64,000 bases of DNA, from contig NZ_JAFLRG010000001.1 of NCBI RefSeq assembly GCF_017315725.1, forward strand, positions 1,364,001 through 1,428,000. Direction: 5' to 3'. The translations under genes and the position numbers were made by a program. The notes beneath the pieces were generated by a model. It saw only the letters and a program-made list of their open reading frames with translations. It had not been told where the DNA came from and did not search any database. Shown in pieces: positions 1 through 8,859 of the stretch (position 1 is its first letter; each line of letters begins with the position of its first letter). This DNA is from Trinickia acidisoli. GTDB lineage: Bacteria; Pseudomonadota; Gammaproteobacteria; Burkholderiales; Burkholderiaceae.

Positions 1-662
1 CCGCGCTGCTCAACGTGGTCGTCGCGGCCTACATCTATTCGCTCGTGCCCGAATTCCTGCTGCGTTTCGTCGCGTGGCTGCTCGTGCACACGTTCTATCG
101 AATTCGTCTCGTTCATGCCGAACGGATCCCCGAGGAAGGCGCGGCCGTGCTCGTCTGCAATCACGTGAGCTATGTCGACGCGGTCGTCATCATGGCGGAA
201 AGCCCACGGCCGATTCGGTTCGTCATGGACCATAGAATCTTTCGCTCGCCGTTTGCCGGCTGGTTGTTCCGGCACGCGAAAGCCATTCCTATCGCGCCTG
301 CCCACGAAGATCCGGCGATGTTGGAGAGCGCCTACGAGGCTTGCGCCAAGGCGTTGGCCGATGGGGAACTCGTTTGTATTTTCCCGGAGGGCAAGCTCAC
401 GCGCGACGGCGAGTTGAACATGTTCCGCCATGGGGTGACGCAGATTCTCGAGCGTACGCCCGTGCCCGTCATTCCGATGGCGCTGCGCGGCCTTTGGGGC
501 AGCGTGTTTTCGCGTCATTCCGATGCGCATGTACCGCGACCGCTTCGGAAGGGCGTCATGAGCCGGCTCACGCTGGCCGTGGCCGAGCCGCTCGACCCGA
601 GCGCGGCCACACCCGAGGTGCTACAGGGGATCGTCGCGCAATTGCGTGGCGAGCGCCGCTAG
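1..662 (+). CDS. MFS transporter / 1-acyl-glycerophosphate acyltransferase fusion, 3' part only
   Basis: Only the C-terminal about 220 residues are in the window; the reading frame is open at base 3. The first residues (LLNVVVAAYIYSLVPEFLLR) look like the last membrane segment of a transporter. They are followed by a PlsC-type acyltransferase domain with the catalytic NHxxxxD box (NHVSYVD) and the substrate-binding block FPEGKLTRDGEL. In Burkholderiaceae such a domain is commonly fused to an LplT-like MFS lysophospholipid flippase, so the full protein probably imports and re-acylates lysophospholipids at the inner membrane. The fusion is inferred, because the MFS part lies outside the window. 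It runs in the same direction as aroC, 103 bases upstream. Confidence 0.8.
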   Translation, partial: ALLNVVVAAYIYSLVPEFLLRFVAWLLVHTFYRIRLVHAERIPEEGAAVLVCNHVSYVDAVVIMAESPRPIRFVMDHRIFRSPFAGWLFRHAKAIPIAPAHEDPAMLESAYEACAKALADGELVCIFPEGKLTRDGELNMFRHGVTQILERTPVPVIPMALRGLWGSVFSRHSDAHVPRPLRKGVMSRLTLAVAEPLDPSAATPEVLQGIVAQLRGERR

Positions 663-765
663 CGCGTCGCGGGGCGGCGGCATGCATGAACGGCAATAGG
701 ACGTCTCGGACGCAGGGCAAGGCATAATATCGGCTTGCTCATTCAATATTTCTGAGGCCACATCC

Positions 766-1866
766 ATGTCCGGCAACACTCTCGGCACGCTCTTCACCGT
801 CACGACGTTCGGCGAGTCGCACGGGCCGGCCATTGGCTGTGTGATCGACGGCTGTCCCCCGGGGATGGCAATTTCCGAGATCGATATCCAAGGCGAACTC
901 GATCGCCGCAAGCCCGGTACGTCGCGGCACGTGACGCAGCGCCAAGAAGAGGACAAGGTCGAGATTCTCTCGGGCGTATTCGAGGGCGTCACCACGGGCG
1001 CACCGATCGCGCTGCTGATTCGTAATACCGATCAACGCAGCAAGGATTACGGCAACATCGCCGAAACCTTCCGTCCAGGCCACGCCGATTACACCTACTG
1101 GCAAAAGTATGGCGTGCGCGATTACCGCGGCGGCGGGCGTTCGTCCGCACGGCTGACGGCGCCGACCGTTGCCGCCGGAGCCGTTGCGAAGAAGTGGCTG
1201 AGCGAGACGTTCGGTGTCGAAGTGCGCGGCTATATGAGCGCGCTCGGTGAAATCGAGATTCCGTTCGTCGATTGGTCGCACGTTCGCGAAAACCCGTTCT
1301 TTGCGCCGAATGCCGAGGTCGTGCCTCAACTCGAGGCCTACATGGACGCACTGCGCAAGGATGGCGATTCGATCGGCGCGCGCATCGACGTCGTGGCCAC
1401 GGGCGTGCCGGCCGGCTGGGGCGAGCCGCTGTTCGATCGTCTCGATGCCGACATTGCCCACGCGATGATGGGCATCAACGCCGTGAAGGGGGTCGAGATC
1501 GGTGCGGGATTCGCGAGCGTCGCGCAGCGCGGCTCGGTGCACGGCGACGAGCTGACGCCCGAGGGTTTCGTCGGCAATCATGCGGGCGGCGTACTGGGCG
1601 GTATCTCGACAGGACAGGACGTCACCGTCTCGATTGCGATCAAGCCGACTTCGAGCATCCGCACGCCGCGCCGCTCGATCGACAAAGAAGGCAAACCGGC
1701 GGTCGTCGAGACGTTCGGGCGGCACGACCCATGCGTCGGCATTCGTGCGACGCCGATCGCCGAGGCGATGCTGGCGCTGGTGCTGATCGATCACGCCTTG
1801 CGTCATCGCGCGCAATGCGGGGACGTACGCGTGGCGACGCCGAAAATCGCGGGCAGCGCACCCTGA
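766..1866 (+). CDS. aroC: Chorismate synthase
   Basis: Converts 5-enolpyruvylshikimate-3-phosphate to chorismate using reduced FMN, the last step of the cytosolic shikimate pathway. The 366-residue length is normal for the bacterial enzyme. Family signatures are visible: the N-terminal [18 protein letters not shown] segment, the [10 protein letters not shown] signature near residue 125, and a C-terminal [12 protein letters not shown] block near residue 325. The ATG start at 766 gives the usual N-terminus (MSGNTLG). The gene appears monocistronic: the next gene is convergent, 49 bases beyond its stop. Confidence 0.98.
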   Translation: MSGNTLGTLFTVTTFGESHGPAIGCVIDGCPPGMAISEIDIQGELDRRKPGTSRHVTQRQEEDKVEILSGVFEGVTTGAPIALLIRNTDQRSKDYGNIAETFRPGHADYTYWQKYGVRDYRGGGRSSARLTAPTVAAGAVAKKWLSETFGVEVRGYMSALGEIEIPFVDWSHVRENPFFAPNAEVVPQLEAYMDALRKDGDSIGARIDVVATGVPAGWGEPLFDRLDADIAHAMMGINAVKGVEIGAGFASVAQRGSVHGDELTPEGFVGNHAGGVLGGISTGQDVTVSIAIKPTSSIRTPRRSIDKEGKPAVVETFGRHDPCVGIRATPIAEAMLALVLIDHALRHRAQCGDVRVATPKIAGSAP

Positions 1867-1915
1867 CCGCCCGCATTCCGCTGCATAGGGCCGCGACGCG
1901 CGCGGCCCCTCGCCC

Positions 1916-3589
1916 TCACATATTCGCGTAGTTCGGCCCGCCGCCGCCTTCGGGCGTCACCCAAACGATATTCTGCGTCGGGTCCTTGATGTCGCACGTC
2001 TTGCAATGCACGCAGTTCTGCGCATTGATAACGAGCCGGTCGCCCCCCTCCTCGTTCTTCACGAACTCATACACGGCCGCCGGGCAGTAGCGCCCTTCGG
2101 GGCCCGCATAGGTACGCAGATTCACCTCCACCGGCACCGCTGCATCCTTGAGCGTCAAATGCGCCGGCTGATTTTCCTCGTGGTTCGTGTTCGAGAGGAA
2201 CACCGACGAGAGCCGATCGAACGTGAGCTTGCCGTCCGGCTTCGGATAGACGATCGGCGTGCACTGCGAGGCCGGCTTGAGCATCTCGTGATCGCGATGC
2301 CGATGATGCAGCGTCCACGGCACCTTGCCACCGAACAGCTTCTGCTCGATCCCGACCATCAGCGTGCCCAGATAGAGCCCCTTGCTCATCCACTGCTTGA
2401 AATTGCGCGCACGGTTCAGTTCTTCATGCAACCACGATTGCTTGAACGACTCGGGGTAGGCCGCCAGCTCATCGCCTTGGCGGCCCGCCTGCACCGCGTC
2501 GAACGCGGCCTGCGCCGCCAGCATGCCGCTCTTGATCGCGGCGTGGCTGCCCTTGATGCGCGAGGCATTCAAGAAGCCCGCGTCGTCGCCCACGAGCGCG
2601 CCGCCCGGGAATACGAGCTTGGGCAGCGATAGGATGCCCCCGGCCGTAATCGCGCGTGCACCGTACGAAATGCGTTTGCCGCCTTCCAGGAACCGGCGGA
2701 TCTCGGGGTGCGTCTTGTAGCGCTGGAATTCCTCGAACGGCGACAGGTACGGATTCGTATAGCCCAGGCCGACCACGAAGCCCACCATCACCTGGTGGTT
2801 GTCGATGTGATAGAGGAACGAGCCGCCGTACGTTTGCGTATCGAGCGGCCAGCCGGCCGTATGGATCACCAGCCCCGGCTGATGCTTGGCCGGATCGATT
2901 TCCCACAGTTCCTTGATGCCGATGCCGTAGACCTGCGGGTCGGCCCCTTGCTCGAGCTTGAACTTCTCGCTGAGGCGGCGGCCCAGATGGCCGCGCGCGC
3001 CTTCGCAGAACAGCGTGTATTTCGCGTGCAGCTCCATGCCGAGTTGGAAATTCTCGGTGGGCTCGCCGTCCTTGCCGATGCCCATGTTGCCCGTCGCCAC
3101 GCCCTTGACCGAGCCGTCGTCGTGATAGAGCACCTCCGCTGCGGCGAAGCCGGGGAAGATCTCGACGCCCAGCGCCTCGGCTTGCTGCCCAAGCCAGCGC
3201 GTGACGTTGGCCAGACTGATGACGTAGTTGCCGTGGTTCTTGAAATTCTCGGGTAGCGCCCAGTTCGGCGTCTTGACAGAACCTTTCTCAGTGAGAAAGA
3301 GGAAACGATCTTCCGTCACCGCAACGTTCAAAGGCGCACCTTTCTCCTTCCAATCGGGAATGAGCTCGTCCATGGCGCGCGGGTCCATCACGGCGCCCGA
3401 GAGGATGTGCGCGCCGATCTCCGACCCCTTCTCGAGCACGCACACGCCCAGCTCGACGCCTTTGTCTTGCGCGAGCTGCTTGAGCCGGATGGCCGCGGAC
3501 AGACCGGCGGGGCCTCCGCCGACGATCACGACGTCGTATTCCATCGACTCGCGAGGGCCATACTGCTCGATCAGACTTTCAGGGGTCAT
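1916..3589 (-). CDS. Electron transfer flavoprotein-ubiquinone oxidoreductase (ETF-QO)
   Basis: Inner-membrane-associated flavoprotein that passes electrons from reduced ETF, generated by acyl-CoA dehydrogenases, to ubiquinone. The 557-residue protein has an N-terminal FAD dinucleotide-binding motif (VVIVGGGPAGLSAAIRL, from about residue 20). It ends in a ferredoxin-like 4Fe-4S domain with the cysteine pattern YCPAAVYE followed by CVHCKTCDIKDP. This two-part structure is diagnostic of ETF-QO rather than FixC alone. It is divergent from the SDR gene at 3794, with about 200 bases between them. A role in fatty- and amino-acid oxidation fits the nearby scoAB genes but is not proven by context. 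Confidence 0.96.
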   Translation of the reverse strand: MTPESLIEQYGPRESMEYDVVIVGGGPAGLSAAIRLKQLAQDKGVELGVCVLEKGSEIGAHILSGAVMDPRAMDELIPDWKEKGAPLNVAVTEDRFLFLTEKGSVKTPNWALPENFKNHGNYVISLANVTRWLGQQAEALGVEIFPGFAAAEVLYHDDGSVKGVATGNMGIGKDGEPTENFQLGMELHAKYTLFCEGARGHLGRRLSEKFKLEQGADPQVYGIGIKELWEIDPAKHQPGLVIHTAGWPLDTQTYGGSFLYHIDNHQVMVGFVVGLGYTNPYLSPFEEFQRYKTHPEIRRFLEGGKRISYGARAITAGGILSLPKLVFPGGALVGDDAGFLNASRIKGSHAAIKSGMLAAQAAFDAVQAGRQGDELAAYPESFKQSWLHEELNRARNFKQWMSKGLYLGTLMVGIEQKLFGGKVPWTLHHRHRDHEMLKPASQCTPIVYPKPDGKLTFDRLSSVFLSNTNHEENQPAHLTLKDAAVPVEVNLRTYAGPEGRYCPAAVYEFVKNEEGGDRLVINAQNCVHCKTCDIKDPTQNIVWVTPEGGGGPNYANM

Positions 3590-3686
3590 TGAGGCTCCTT
3601 AGCCATTAGAATGCTTTTTTTCGGTTCGTATTGTCAGCGAACAGTAGGGACGCTGCAACCGCGCGAATCAAGATTAGCACGATCGT

Positions 3687-3703
3687 TCTATTTATATGAT
3701 AGA
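3687..3703. promoter_or_regulatory. AT-rich inverted repeat upstream of the SDR gene
   Basis: TCTAT and ATAGA form an inverted repeat around a 7-base AT-rich centre in the divergent region between the ETF-QO gene and the SDR gene. It could be an operator or part of a promoter. No neighbouring regulator gene supports it, so this is only a candidate site. Confidence 0.25.
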
Positions 3704-3793
3704 GTCGCGGCTCGACAAGCGGCGGCCGTTTCGTTGCTGTATGTTCCGCGTTCGATCGCGCATCGCACAACTTCATCGACTAAAGGAACGAGA

Positions 3794-4573
3794 ATGGGCC
3801 GTTCGATCAACCTAGAGGGTAAGGTCGCGCTGATTACGGGCGCGTCAAGCGGTCTCGGCAAGCGCTTCGCGCTCGTGCTGTCGCAGGCGGGGGCGAAGGT
3901 GGTGCTGGCGAGCCGGCGCGTGGAGCGCTTGAAGGAGTTGCGCGCCGAGATCGAGGCTTCGGGCGGCGCGGCGCACGTGGTGTCGCTCGATGTGACCGAC
4001 TATCAAAGCATCAAGTCGGCCGTCGCGCATGCGGAGACCGAAGCGGGCACGATCGACATTCTCGTGAACAACTCGGGCGTATCGACGACGCAAAAGCTTA
4101 CGGACGTCACGCCGGCGGACTACGAGTACGTGTTCGATACGAATGCGCGCGGCGCGTTCTTCGTCGCGCAGGAAGTGGCGAAACGAATGATCATGCGCTC
4201 GGGCGGCGCGGCTCAGAAGCCGGCCTACCGCATCATCAACATCGCGTCGGTGGCCGGGCTGCGCGTGCTGCCGCAGATCGGGCTGTATTCGATCAGCAAG
4301 GCGGCCGTGGTCCACATGACCCGCGCGATGGCGCTCGAATGGGGACGGCACGGCATCAACGTGAACGCCATTGCACCGGGCTACATCGATACGGAGATCA
4401 ACCATCACCATTGGTCGACCGACCAGGGGCAGAAGCTCTTGGCGATGCTGCCGCGGCGGCGCGTGGGTCGGCCCGAGGATCTCGACGGCTTGCTATTGCT
4501 TTTGGCGGCCGACGAATCGCAATTCATCAACGGCGCGGTCATCGCGGCCGACGACGGGTTCGGGCTCGCCTAA
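3794..4573 (+). CDS. SDR family oxidoreductase
   Basis: NAD(P)-dependent classical short-chain dehydrogenase of 259 residues. It has the nucleotide-binding TGASSGLG near residue 14, NNSG near residue 90, and catalytic Tyr165/Lys169 in YSISK. A C-terminal APGYIDTEI block follows. The ATG at 3794 is chosen because it sits just before the Rossmann strand; the same frame is open further upstream but codes nothing family-like. The substrate cannot be told from sequence; relatives are often called 3-ketoacyl reductases or L-xylulose/gluconate-type reductases. A thioesterase gene follows in the same direction after 86 bases, suggesting acyl-CoA or acyl-ACP metabolism. Confidence 0.9.
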   Translation: MGRSINLEGKVALITGASSGLGKRFALVLSQAGAKVVLASRRVERLKELRAEIEASGGAAHVVSLDVTDYQSIKSAVAHAETEAGTIDILVNNSGVSTTQKLTDVTPADYEYVFDTNARGAFFVAQEVAKRMIMRSGGAAQKPAYRIINIASVAGLRVLPQIGLYSISKAAVVHMTRAMALEWGRHGINVNAIAPGYIDTEINHHHWSTDQGQKLLAMLPRRRVGRPEDLDGLLLLLAADESQFINGAVIAADDGFGLA

Positions 4574-4659
4574 CGAGGCCCGTCCGTCGCCAACCCGCTA
4601 CGTCGACGTTGCGCCGGATTTTCTGTTGGAAGTGTTCTTTGGAAGTGGAAGAAGTAAAA

Positions 4660-5097
4660 GTGACGATCAACGATTATCAGGGCGTCTTCGAAATGTCGAT
4701 GCCGATCCGCTGGGGCGACATGGACGCGTTCGGCCATGTCAACAACACCGTGTACTTTCGCTACATGGAGCAGGTGCGGATCAGTTGGTTCGAATCGATC
4801 GGCATCATGGGCGGCGCCGAGCAAGGGCAGGGGCCCGTCATCGTCAACGCTGCGATGGAATTTTTGCGGCAACTGCACTATCCGGGCGACGTGGTCGGGA
4901 CGATGTCGGTGGGTAAGCCGGGGCGCAGCAGCTTCGATACAGGTTTCGAACTGCGTCGCGCCGACGATCCGGGCACGGTCTATGCGCGCGGCACCGCGCG
5001 GTGCGTGTGGATCGATTACGCCGCGGGCAGCTCCGTGCCGATGCCCGAGCGTCTGCGCGCGCTGCTCGAACATCCCCATCTCGTGATTGCGGGCTGA
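4660..5097 (+). CDS. Acyl-CoA thioesterase (hotdog 4HBT family)
   Basis: A single-domain hotdog-fold thioesterase of 145 residues, the usual length for YbgC/4-hydroxybenzoyl-CoA thioesterase relatives. The active-site segment is RWGDMDAFGHVNNTVYFRYM, with the Asp and the HVNN turn typical of this group. It should hydrolyse acyl-CoA thioesters in the cytoplasm, with unknown chain specificity. The start is taken as GTG 4660, preceded by a purine-rich ribosome-binding stretch (GGAAGTGGAAGAAG); ATG 4693 is a shorter alternative. It follows the SDR gene and converges with the PAS-LuxR gene. Confidence 0.88.
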   Translation: MTINDYQGVFEMSMPIRWGDMDAFGHVNNTVYFRYMEQVRISWFESIGIMGGAEQGQGPVIVNAAMEFLRQLHYPGDVVGTMSVGKPGRSSFDTGFELRRADDPGTVYARGTARCVWIDYAAGSSVPMPERLRALLEHPHLVIAG

Positions 5098-5140
5098 CGC
5101 TTGCGTCGGCCGGTCGCCCGCATGTACGCCGCGCGCGCCG

Positions 5141-5683
5141 CTACCCGAGCAGCCGTTGCATGAGTTCGGTCGCATTGCCCGTGCCGTACTTGCGCATGAG
5201 CCGCGCGCGATAGATGTCCACCGTGCGCGAACTGATGTCGAGCGCGCGCCCGATCTGCTTGCTCGTTTTGCCCGTTGCGAGTTGCGCGGCCACCTCCCGC
5301 TCGCGCGGCGTGAGTTCGACGGCGACGCGCCGCGTTGCGCTCAGATCCTCGAACGTCCACACGCCTGCCGCGAGCGGGGCTTGGCGCTCGAGCGCGCGGC
5401 CCGTCACGTGGCACCAGAACAGCTCGCCGTCGGCGCGCTTCATGATCCGATCGTCGGCGTAGCTGCCTTGGGCCGTCATGATCGGCCCGATGCGCGCGCC
5501 GATGCGCATGAACTCGTCCGACGACGGATAGAGCACCTCGAAGGAGCGGCCGATGAGCGCCGGGCGGTCGCATCGGAAAATGGCGGCGACGGCATCGTTG
5601 CAATCTTCGATAACGCGGTCGCGCGACAGCACGAGGCCGATCGGCGCCAAATGGAAGGCGGTCTGATAATCGATTTTGGGCAT
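5141..5683 (-). CDS. PAS domain / LuxR-type HTH transcriptional regulator
   Basis: A 180-residue regulator. Residues 1-115 form a PAS-like sensor domain ([21 protein letters not shown], later [14 protein letters not shown]). Residues 118-180 form a LuxR/FixJ-type HTH ([22 protein letters not shown]). The ATG at 5683 begins directly before the PAS domain. It lacks the autoinducer-binding-like domain found in the five LuxR proteins at 42-63 kb. It is divergent from scoA (251 bases apart), so it may control scoAB, but no operator is obvious. Redox, oxygen or ligand sensing by the PAS domain is possible; no heme or flavin residue can be assigned by eye. Confidence 0.88.
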   Translation of the reverse strand: MPKIDYQTAFHLAPIGLVLSRDRVIEDCNDAVAAIFRCDRPALIGRSFEVLYPSSDEFMRIGARIGPIMTAQGSYADDRIMKRADGELFWCHVTGRALERQAPLAAGVWTFEDLSATRRVAVELTPREREVAAQLATGKTSKQIGRALDISSRTVDIYRARLMRKYGTGNATELMQRLLG

Positions 5684-5934
5684 GGTTCGCGGCAGGCCGG
5701 CAGTCGGCGCACGGGGCTTTCGCTTATGTATTTTTGCGTATTGTGCCGCAAGCGCCGGCCATCGTACCCTTTGGAGCATTAAACCGAGCACGGCGACGCG
5801 TGTCTGAAGCTGAAGCGATGTCAGGCCAACGGATGCGCGCTCGACGACTAAAATGGGCATCGGTTGCATTCGATGCCGGTTCAGTGCTCGTGCCGATCCG
5901 GATTTCGGATTTCCATCATGGAAGGGACACTCAG

Positions 5935-6639
5935 ATGAATAAAGTCTATCCAAGCGCGTCCGCGGCGCTCGAAGGCATCGTCAAGGACGGCCAGACGTTT
6001 GCCGTCGGCGGCTTCGGCCTGTGCGGCATTCCCGAGGCGTTGATCGCGGCCCTGCGCGAAACCGGCGTCAAGGGCATCACTTGCATCAGCAACAACGCCG
6101 GCGTCGACGGTTTCGGCCTCGGGGTGCTGCTCCAAACGCGCCAGGTCAAGAAGATGATCTCGTCGTATGTGGGCGAGAACAAAGAGTTCGAACGCCAGTT
6201 TCTCGCGGGCGAGCTCGAACTCGAGTTCACGCCGCAAGGCACGTTGGCTGAAAAGCTGCGCGCGGGCGGCGCGGGCATTCCGGCGTTCTTCACGGCCACG
6301 GGCTTCGGCACGGTCATCGCCGAGGGCAAGGAAACGCGCCAGTTCGGCGAAAACCACTACGTGCTCGAGCATTCGCTGACGGCCGACATCGCGCTCGTGA
6401 AGGCGTGGAAGGCCGACAAGTCCGGCAATCTCGTCTTTCGCCGCACCGCGCGCAACTTCAACCCGATGTGCGCAATGGCCGGCCGGATCACCGTGGCCGA
6501 GGTCGAGGAAATCGTCGAGGTGGGCGAACTCGATCCCGATGCCATCCACACGCCGGGCATCTTCGTGCAGCGCATCGTGCTCAATGCGCATCCGGAAAAA
6601 CGCATCGAACAACGCGTCGTGCGCGCGAAAGGAGACTGA
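5935..6639 (+). CDS. scoA: 3-oxoacid CoA-transferase subunit A
   Basis: Alpha subunit (234 residues) of a family I CoA-transferase, probably succinyl-CoA:3-ketoacid (acetoacetate) CoA-transferase. This enzyme activates acetoacetate at the expense of succinyl-CoA. Typical features are the N-terminal [19 protein letters not shown] glycine-rich CoA-binding segment and the block [22 protein letters not shown] 5935 is chosen because it starts the family-like sequence (MNKVYPS). scoB follows with one base between the stop and the ATG. The lengths of the pair match ScoAB better than the related PcaIJ or AtoDA, but substrate is inferred. Confidence 0.93.
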   Translation: MNKVYPSASAALEGIVKDGQTFAVGGFGLCGIPEALIAALRETGVKGITCISNNAGVDGFGLGVLLQTRQVKKMISSYVGENKEFERQFLAGELELEFTPQGTLAEKLRAGGAGIPAFFTATGFGTVIAEGKETRQFGENHYVLEHSLTADIALVKAWKADKSGNLVFRRTARNFNPMCAMAGRITVAEVEEIVEVGELDPDAIHTPGIFVQRIVLNAHPEKRIEQRVVRAKGD

Positions 6640-6640
6640 C

Positions 6641-7282
6641 ATGGCTTGGACTCGTGACGAGATGGCCGCGCGCGCGGCGAAGGAGCTGCAAGACGGCTTC
6701 TACGTGAACCTGGGCATCGGGCTGCCGACGCTCGTGGCGAACTACGTGCCGCCCGGCATCGACGTCTGGCTGCAATCGGAGAACGGCCTGCTCGGCATCG
6801 GCCCGTCGCCGACGGAAGAGGAACTCGATGCGGATCTGATCAACGCCGGCAAGCAGACGATCACGACGTTGCCCGGTTCGTCGATTTTTTCGTCGGCCGA
6901 TTCGTTCGCGATGATCCGCGGCGGGCACATCAATCTGGCGATCCTCGGCGCGATGCAGATCAGCAAGAACGGCGATCTGGCGAACTGGATGATTCCGGGC
7001 AAGATGATCAAGGGCATGGGCGGCGCCATGGATCTGGTGGCGGGCGTCAAACGCGTCGTCGTGCTGATGGAGCACGTGGCCAAGGGCGACCAGCACAAGA
7101 TTCTCGAAAGCTGCACGCTGCCGCTGACGGGCGTGGGCGTCGTCGATCGGATCATCACGGATCTGGGCGTCATCGACGTGACCGACGCGGGCTTGACGCT
7201 CATCGAACTGGCGCCGGGCGTGACGATCGATGAAATCAAAGCCAAGACGGGCGCGCCGCTCGATACGAGTGCGGTGCATTGA
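6641..7282 (+). CDS. scoB: 3-oxoacid CoA-transferase subunit B
   Basis: Beta subunit (213 residues) that carries the catalytic glutamate of the CoA-transferase, seen in the conserved [11 protein letters not shown] block at about residue 45. The ATG at 6641 follows an AAAGGAGA ribosome-binding site that lies within the end of scoA, so the two subunits are made from one message, probably with translational coupling. A rho-independent terminator at 7349-7380 closes the operon. Together with the ETF-QO gene nearby this points to use of ketone bodies or polyhydroxybutyrate-derived acetoacetate (inference). Confidence 0.94.
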   Translation: MAWTRDEMAARAAKELQDGFYVNLGIGLPTLVANYVPPGIDVWLQSENGLLGIGPSPTEEELDADLINAGKQTITTLPGSSIFSSADSFAMIRGGHINLAILGAMQISKNGDLANWMIPGKMIKGMGGAMDLVAGVKRVVVLMEHVAKGDQHKILESCTLPLTGVGVVDRIITDLGVIDVTDAGLTLIELAPGVTIDEIKAKTGAPLDTSAVH

Positions 7283-7348
7283 CGCGGGGCGATCTCGCGG
7301 CGGGTCATGAGCGCGAGAAAGGCTCGGGCCGCTCGCGCAGGTAAGATG

Positions 7349-7380
7349 AAACGGGTGAGGCGAGTGCTTCGCCCGTTTTT
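7349..7380 (+). terminator. Rho-independent terminator of scoAB
   Basis: AAACGGGTGA pairs with TCGCCCGTTT (10-bp stem with one G-T pair) around a 10-base loop. The right arm runs into a five-T tract. It is 67 bases past the scoB stop and before the next gene at 7438. Confidence 0.85.
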
Positions 7381-7437
7381 GTTTGCACGCCCGGCAGCGA
7401 GCGGGCACGCGCGTAGAACCTTCATAAGGACGATCCC

Positions 7438-8367
7438 ATGAGCGAATCGACCGTTGCCGCTGTTTCTCTCGGTGCCGTCGCGCACGAAGCCGTGCCGCGC
7501 GAGCGCGAGGTCATCTGCGCGAATCCGACGGGCTTGCACCGCATGGCCTATACGGAATGGGGCGATCCCGACAACCCGCGCGTGCTGGTTTGCGTGCACG
7601 GGCTCACGCGGTCGGGGCGCGACTTCGATCGCGTGGCCGCGGCGCTGTGCGATACCTATCGCGTCGTGTGTCCCGACGTCGTCGGTCGCGGGCGCTCCGA
7701 TCGGCTGCCCGATCCGAATCGCTACGTCTTGCCGCAGTACGTGGCCGACATGGTGACGCTGATCGCGCGTCTGAACGTCGAGACCGTGGACTGGTTCGGC
7801 ACGTCGATGGGCGGGCTCATCGGCATGACGCTGGCCGGTTTGCCGGGCTCCCCGGTGCGCAAGCTGCTCGTCAACGACATCGGGCCTCGCATCGAGCCCG
7901 ACGCGCTCGTGCGAATTGGCGGCTACGTCGGCCAAAACGTGCGCTTTGCGACGCTCGAGGAAGGGATCGAGCATGCGGCTGCGCTGGCGGCGACCTTCGG
8001 GCCGCTCAGCGCCGACGAATGGCGCGAAATCAACGCGCCGCTGTTGCGGCAGTGCGAGGACGGTGCGTGGGAGTTCCGCTACGATCCGGCGATCGCCGTG
8101 CCGTTCGGCGCCTCGACGCCCGAAGCCGGTGCCGCGGCCGAGGCGGTTCTGTGGCAACTTTTTGGAGCGATTGCGGGGCCCGTGCTCGTGGTGCGCGGGG
8201 AGCAATCGGATTTGCTTTCGCGCGAGACAGTGTCGAAGATGGTCGAGCGCGGCCACGCGGTCGAGTCCGTCGAGATCGCCGGCGTCGGCCATGCGCCGGC
8301 GTTTTTGGATCCCGAGCAGATCGCGGTTGCGAGGCACTTCTTCGTTCGAGACGCGGGCGAGTCATAA
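7438..8367 (+). CDS. Alpha/beta hydrolase
   Basis: A 309-residue alpha/beta-fold hydrolase. It has the oxyanion-hole HG in VCVHGLTRSGRDFD (near residue 57), the nucleophile elbow GTSMGG (near residue 122), and a catalytic His in VGHAPAFLD near the C-terminus. An acidic residue in the VVRGEQSDLL segment probably completes the triad. The physiological ester, lactone or thioester is unknown. It is followed in the same direction by a RidA-family gene after 68 bases and then by relA; cotranscription is possible but there is no overlap to prove it. Confidence 0.9.
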   Translation: MSESTVAAVSLGAVAHEAVPREREVICANPTGLHRMAYTEWGDPDNPRVLVCVHGLTRSGRDFDRVAAALCDTYRVVCPDVVGRGRSDRLPDPNRYVLPQYVADMVTLIARLNVETVDWFGTSMGGLIGMTLAGLPGSPVRKLLVNDIGPRIEPDALVRIGGYVGQNVRFATLEEGIEHAAALAATFGPLSADEWREINAPLLRQCEDGAWEFRYDPAIAVPFGASTPEAGAAAEAVLWQLFGAIAGPVLVVRGEQSDLLSRETVSKMVERGHAVESVEIAGVGHAPAFLDPEQIAVARHFFVRDAGES

Positions 8368-8435
8368 TAGCGATCTGCGGCGCTGCTCGAGGCGGCGCCC
8401 GATCGGCCCACTCTTCTACCGAACAGGGACTTCAA

Positions 8436-8789
8436 ATGGCAGTCATTCGTCATCACGTCGGCAAGCGCCTCTCGGAGATCGCGATCCACAACGGCACCGT
8501 CTACCTCGCCGGGCAGATCGCCGAAGACACGGCGCCGGACATCGGCGGGCAGACGCGCGAAGTGCTCGGCCACATCGACCGCCTGCTCGCGGAGGCCGAC
8601 AGCGACAAGTCGCAGCTTCTGTCGGTGCAGATCTATCTATCGGACATGATTCATTTCGGCGGCATGAACGCCGTATGGGACGAGTGGGTCGCCGAGGGCG
8701 CCACGCCGCCGCGCGCGACGGTCGAGGCGAAGTTGGCCAATCCCGATTGCCTGGTCGAAATCGTCGTCGTCGCGGCCCAGCGGAGCTGA
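8436..8789 (+). CDS. RidA family protein
   Basis: 117 residues in the YjgF/YER057c/RidA fold, a trimeric cytosolic family whose best-known members hydrolyse reactive enamine/imine intermediates from PLP enzymes. Recognisable segments are NGTVYLAGQIAED, the central YLSDMIHFGGMNAVWDEWV, and the C-terminal PPRATVEAKLANPDCLVEIVVVA. The Arg in the PPRATVE segment is the conserved acid-binding position. ATG 8436 is chosen because it gives the standard short N-terminus. True RidA or one of the other Rid subfamilies cannot be separated by eye. Confidence 0.92.
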   Translation: MAVIRHHVGKRLSEIAIHNGTVYLAGQIAEDTAPDIGGQTREVLGHIDRLLAEADSDKSQLLSVQIYLSDMIHFGGMNAVWDEWVAEGATPPRATVEAKLANPDCLVEIVVVAAQRS

Positions 8790-8859
8790 TCGCGCTTCAG
8801 ATGCGAATAGAGTCTCGCATGAGCAGTCGGCAGTCGCAGTCGAATCACAGAGTCGAACG

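Noticed and set aside
739..1815. Long minus-strand open frame opposite aroC
   Set aside because: High GC keeps antisense frames open. The frame mirrors aroC codons, has no family-like sequence and no ribosome-binding site. Similar long antisense frames opposite relA, thrS, kdpD, dctA and the tad genes were dropped for the same reason.
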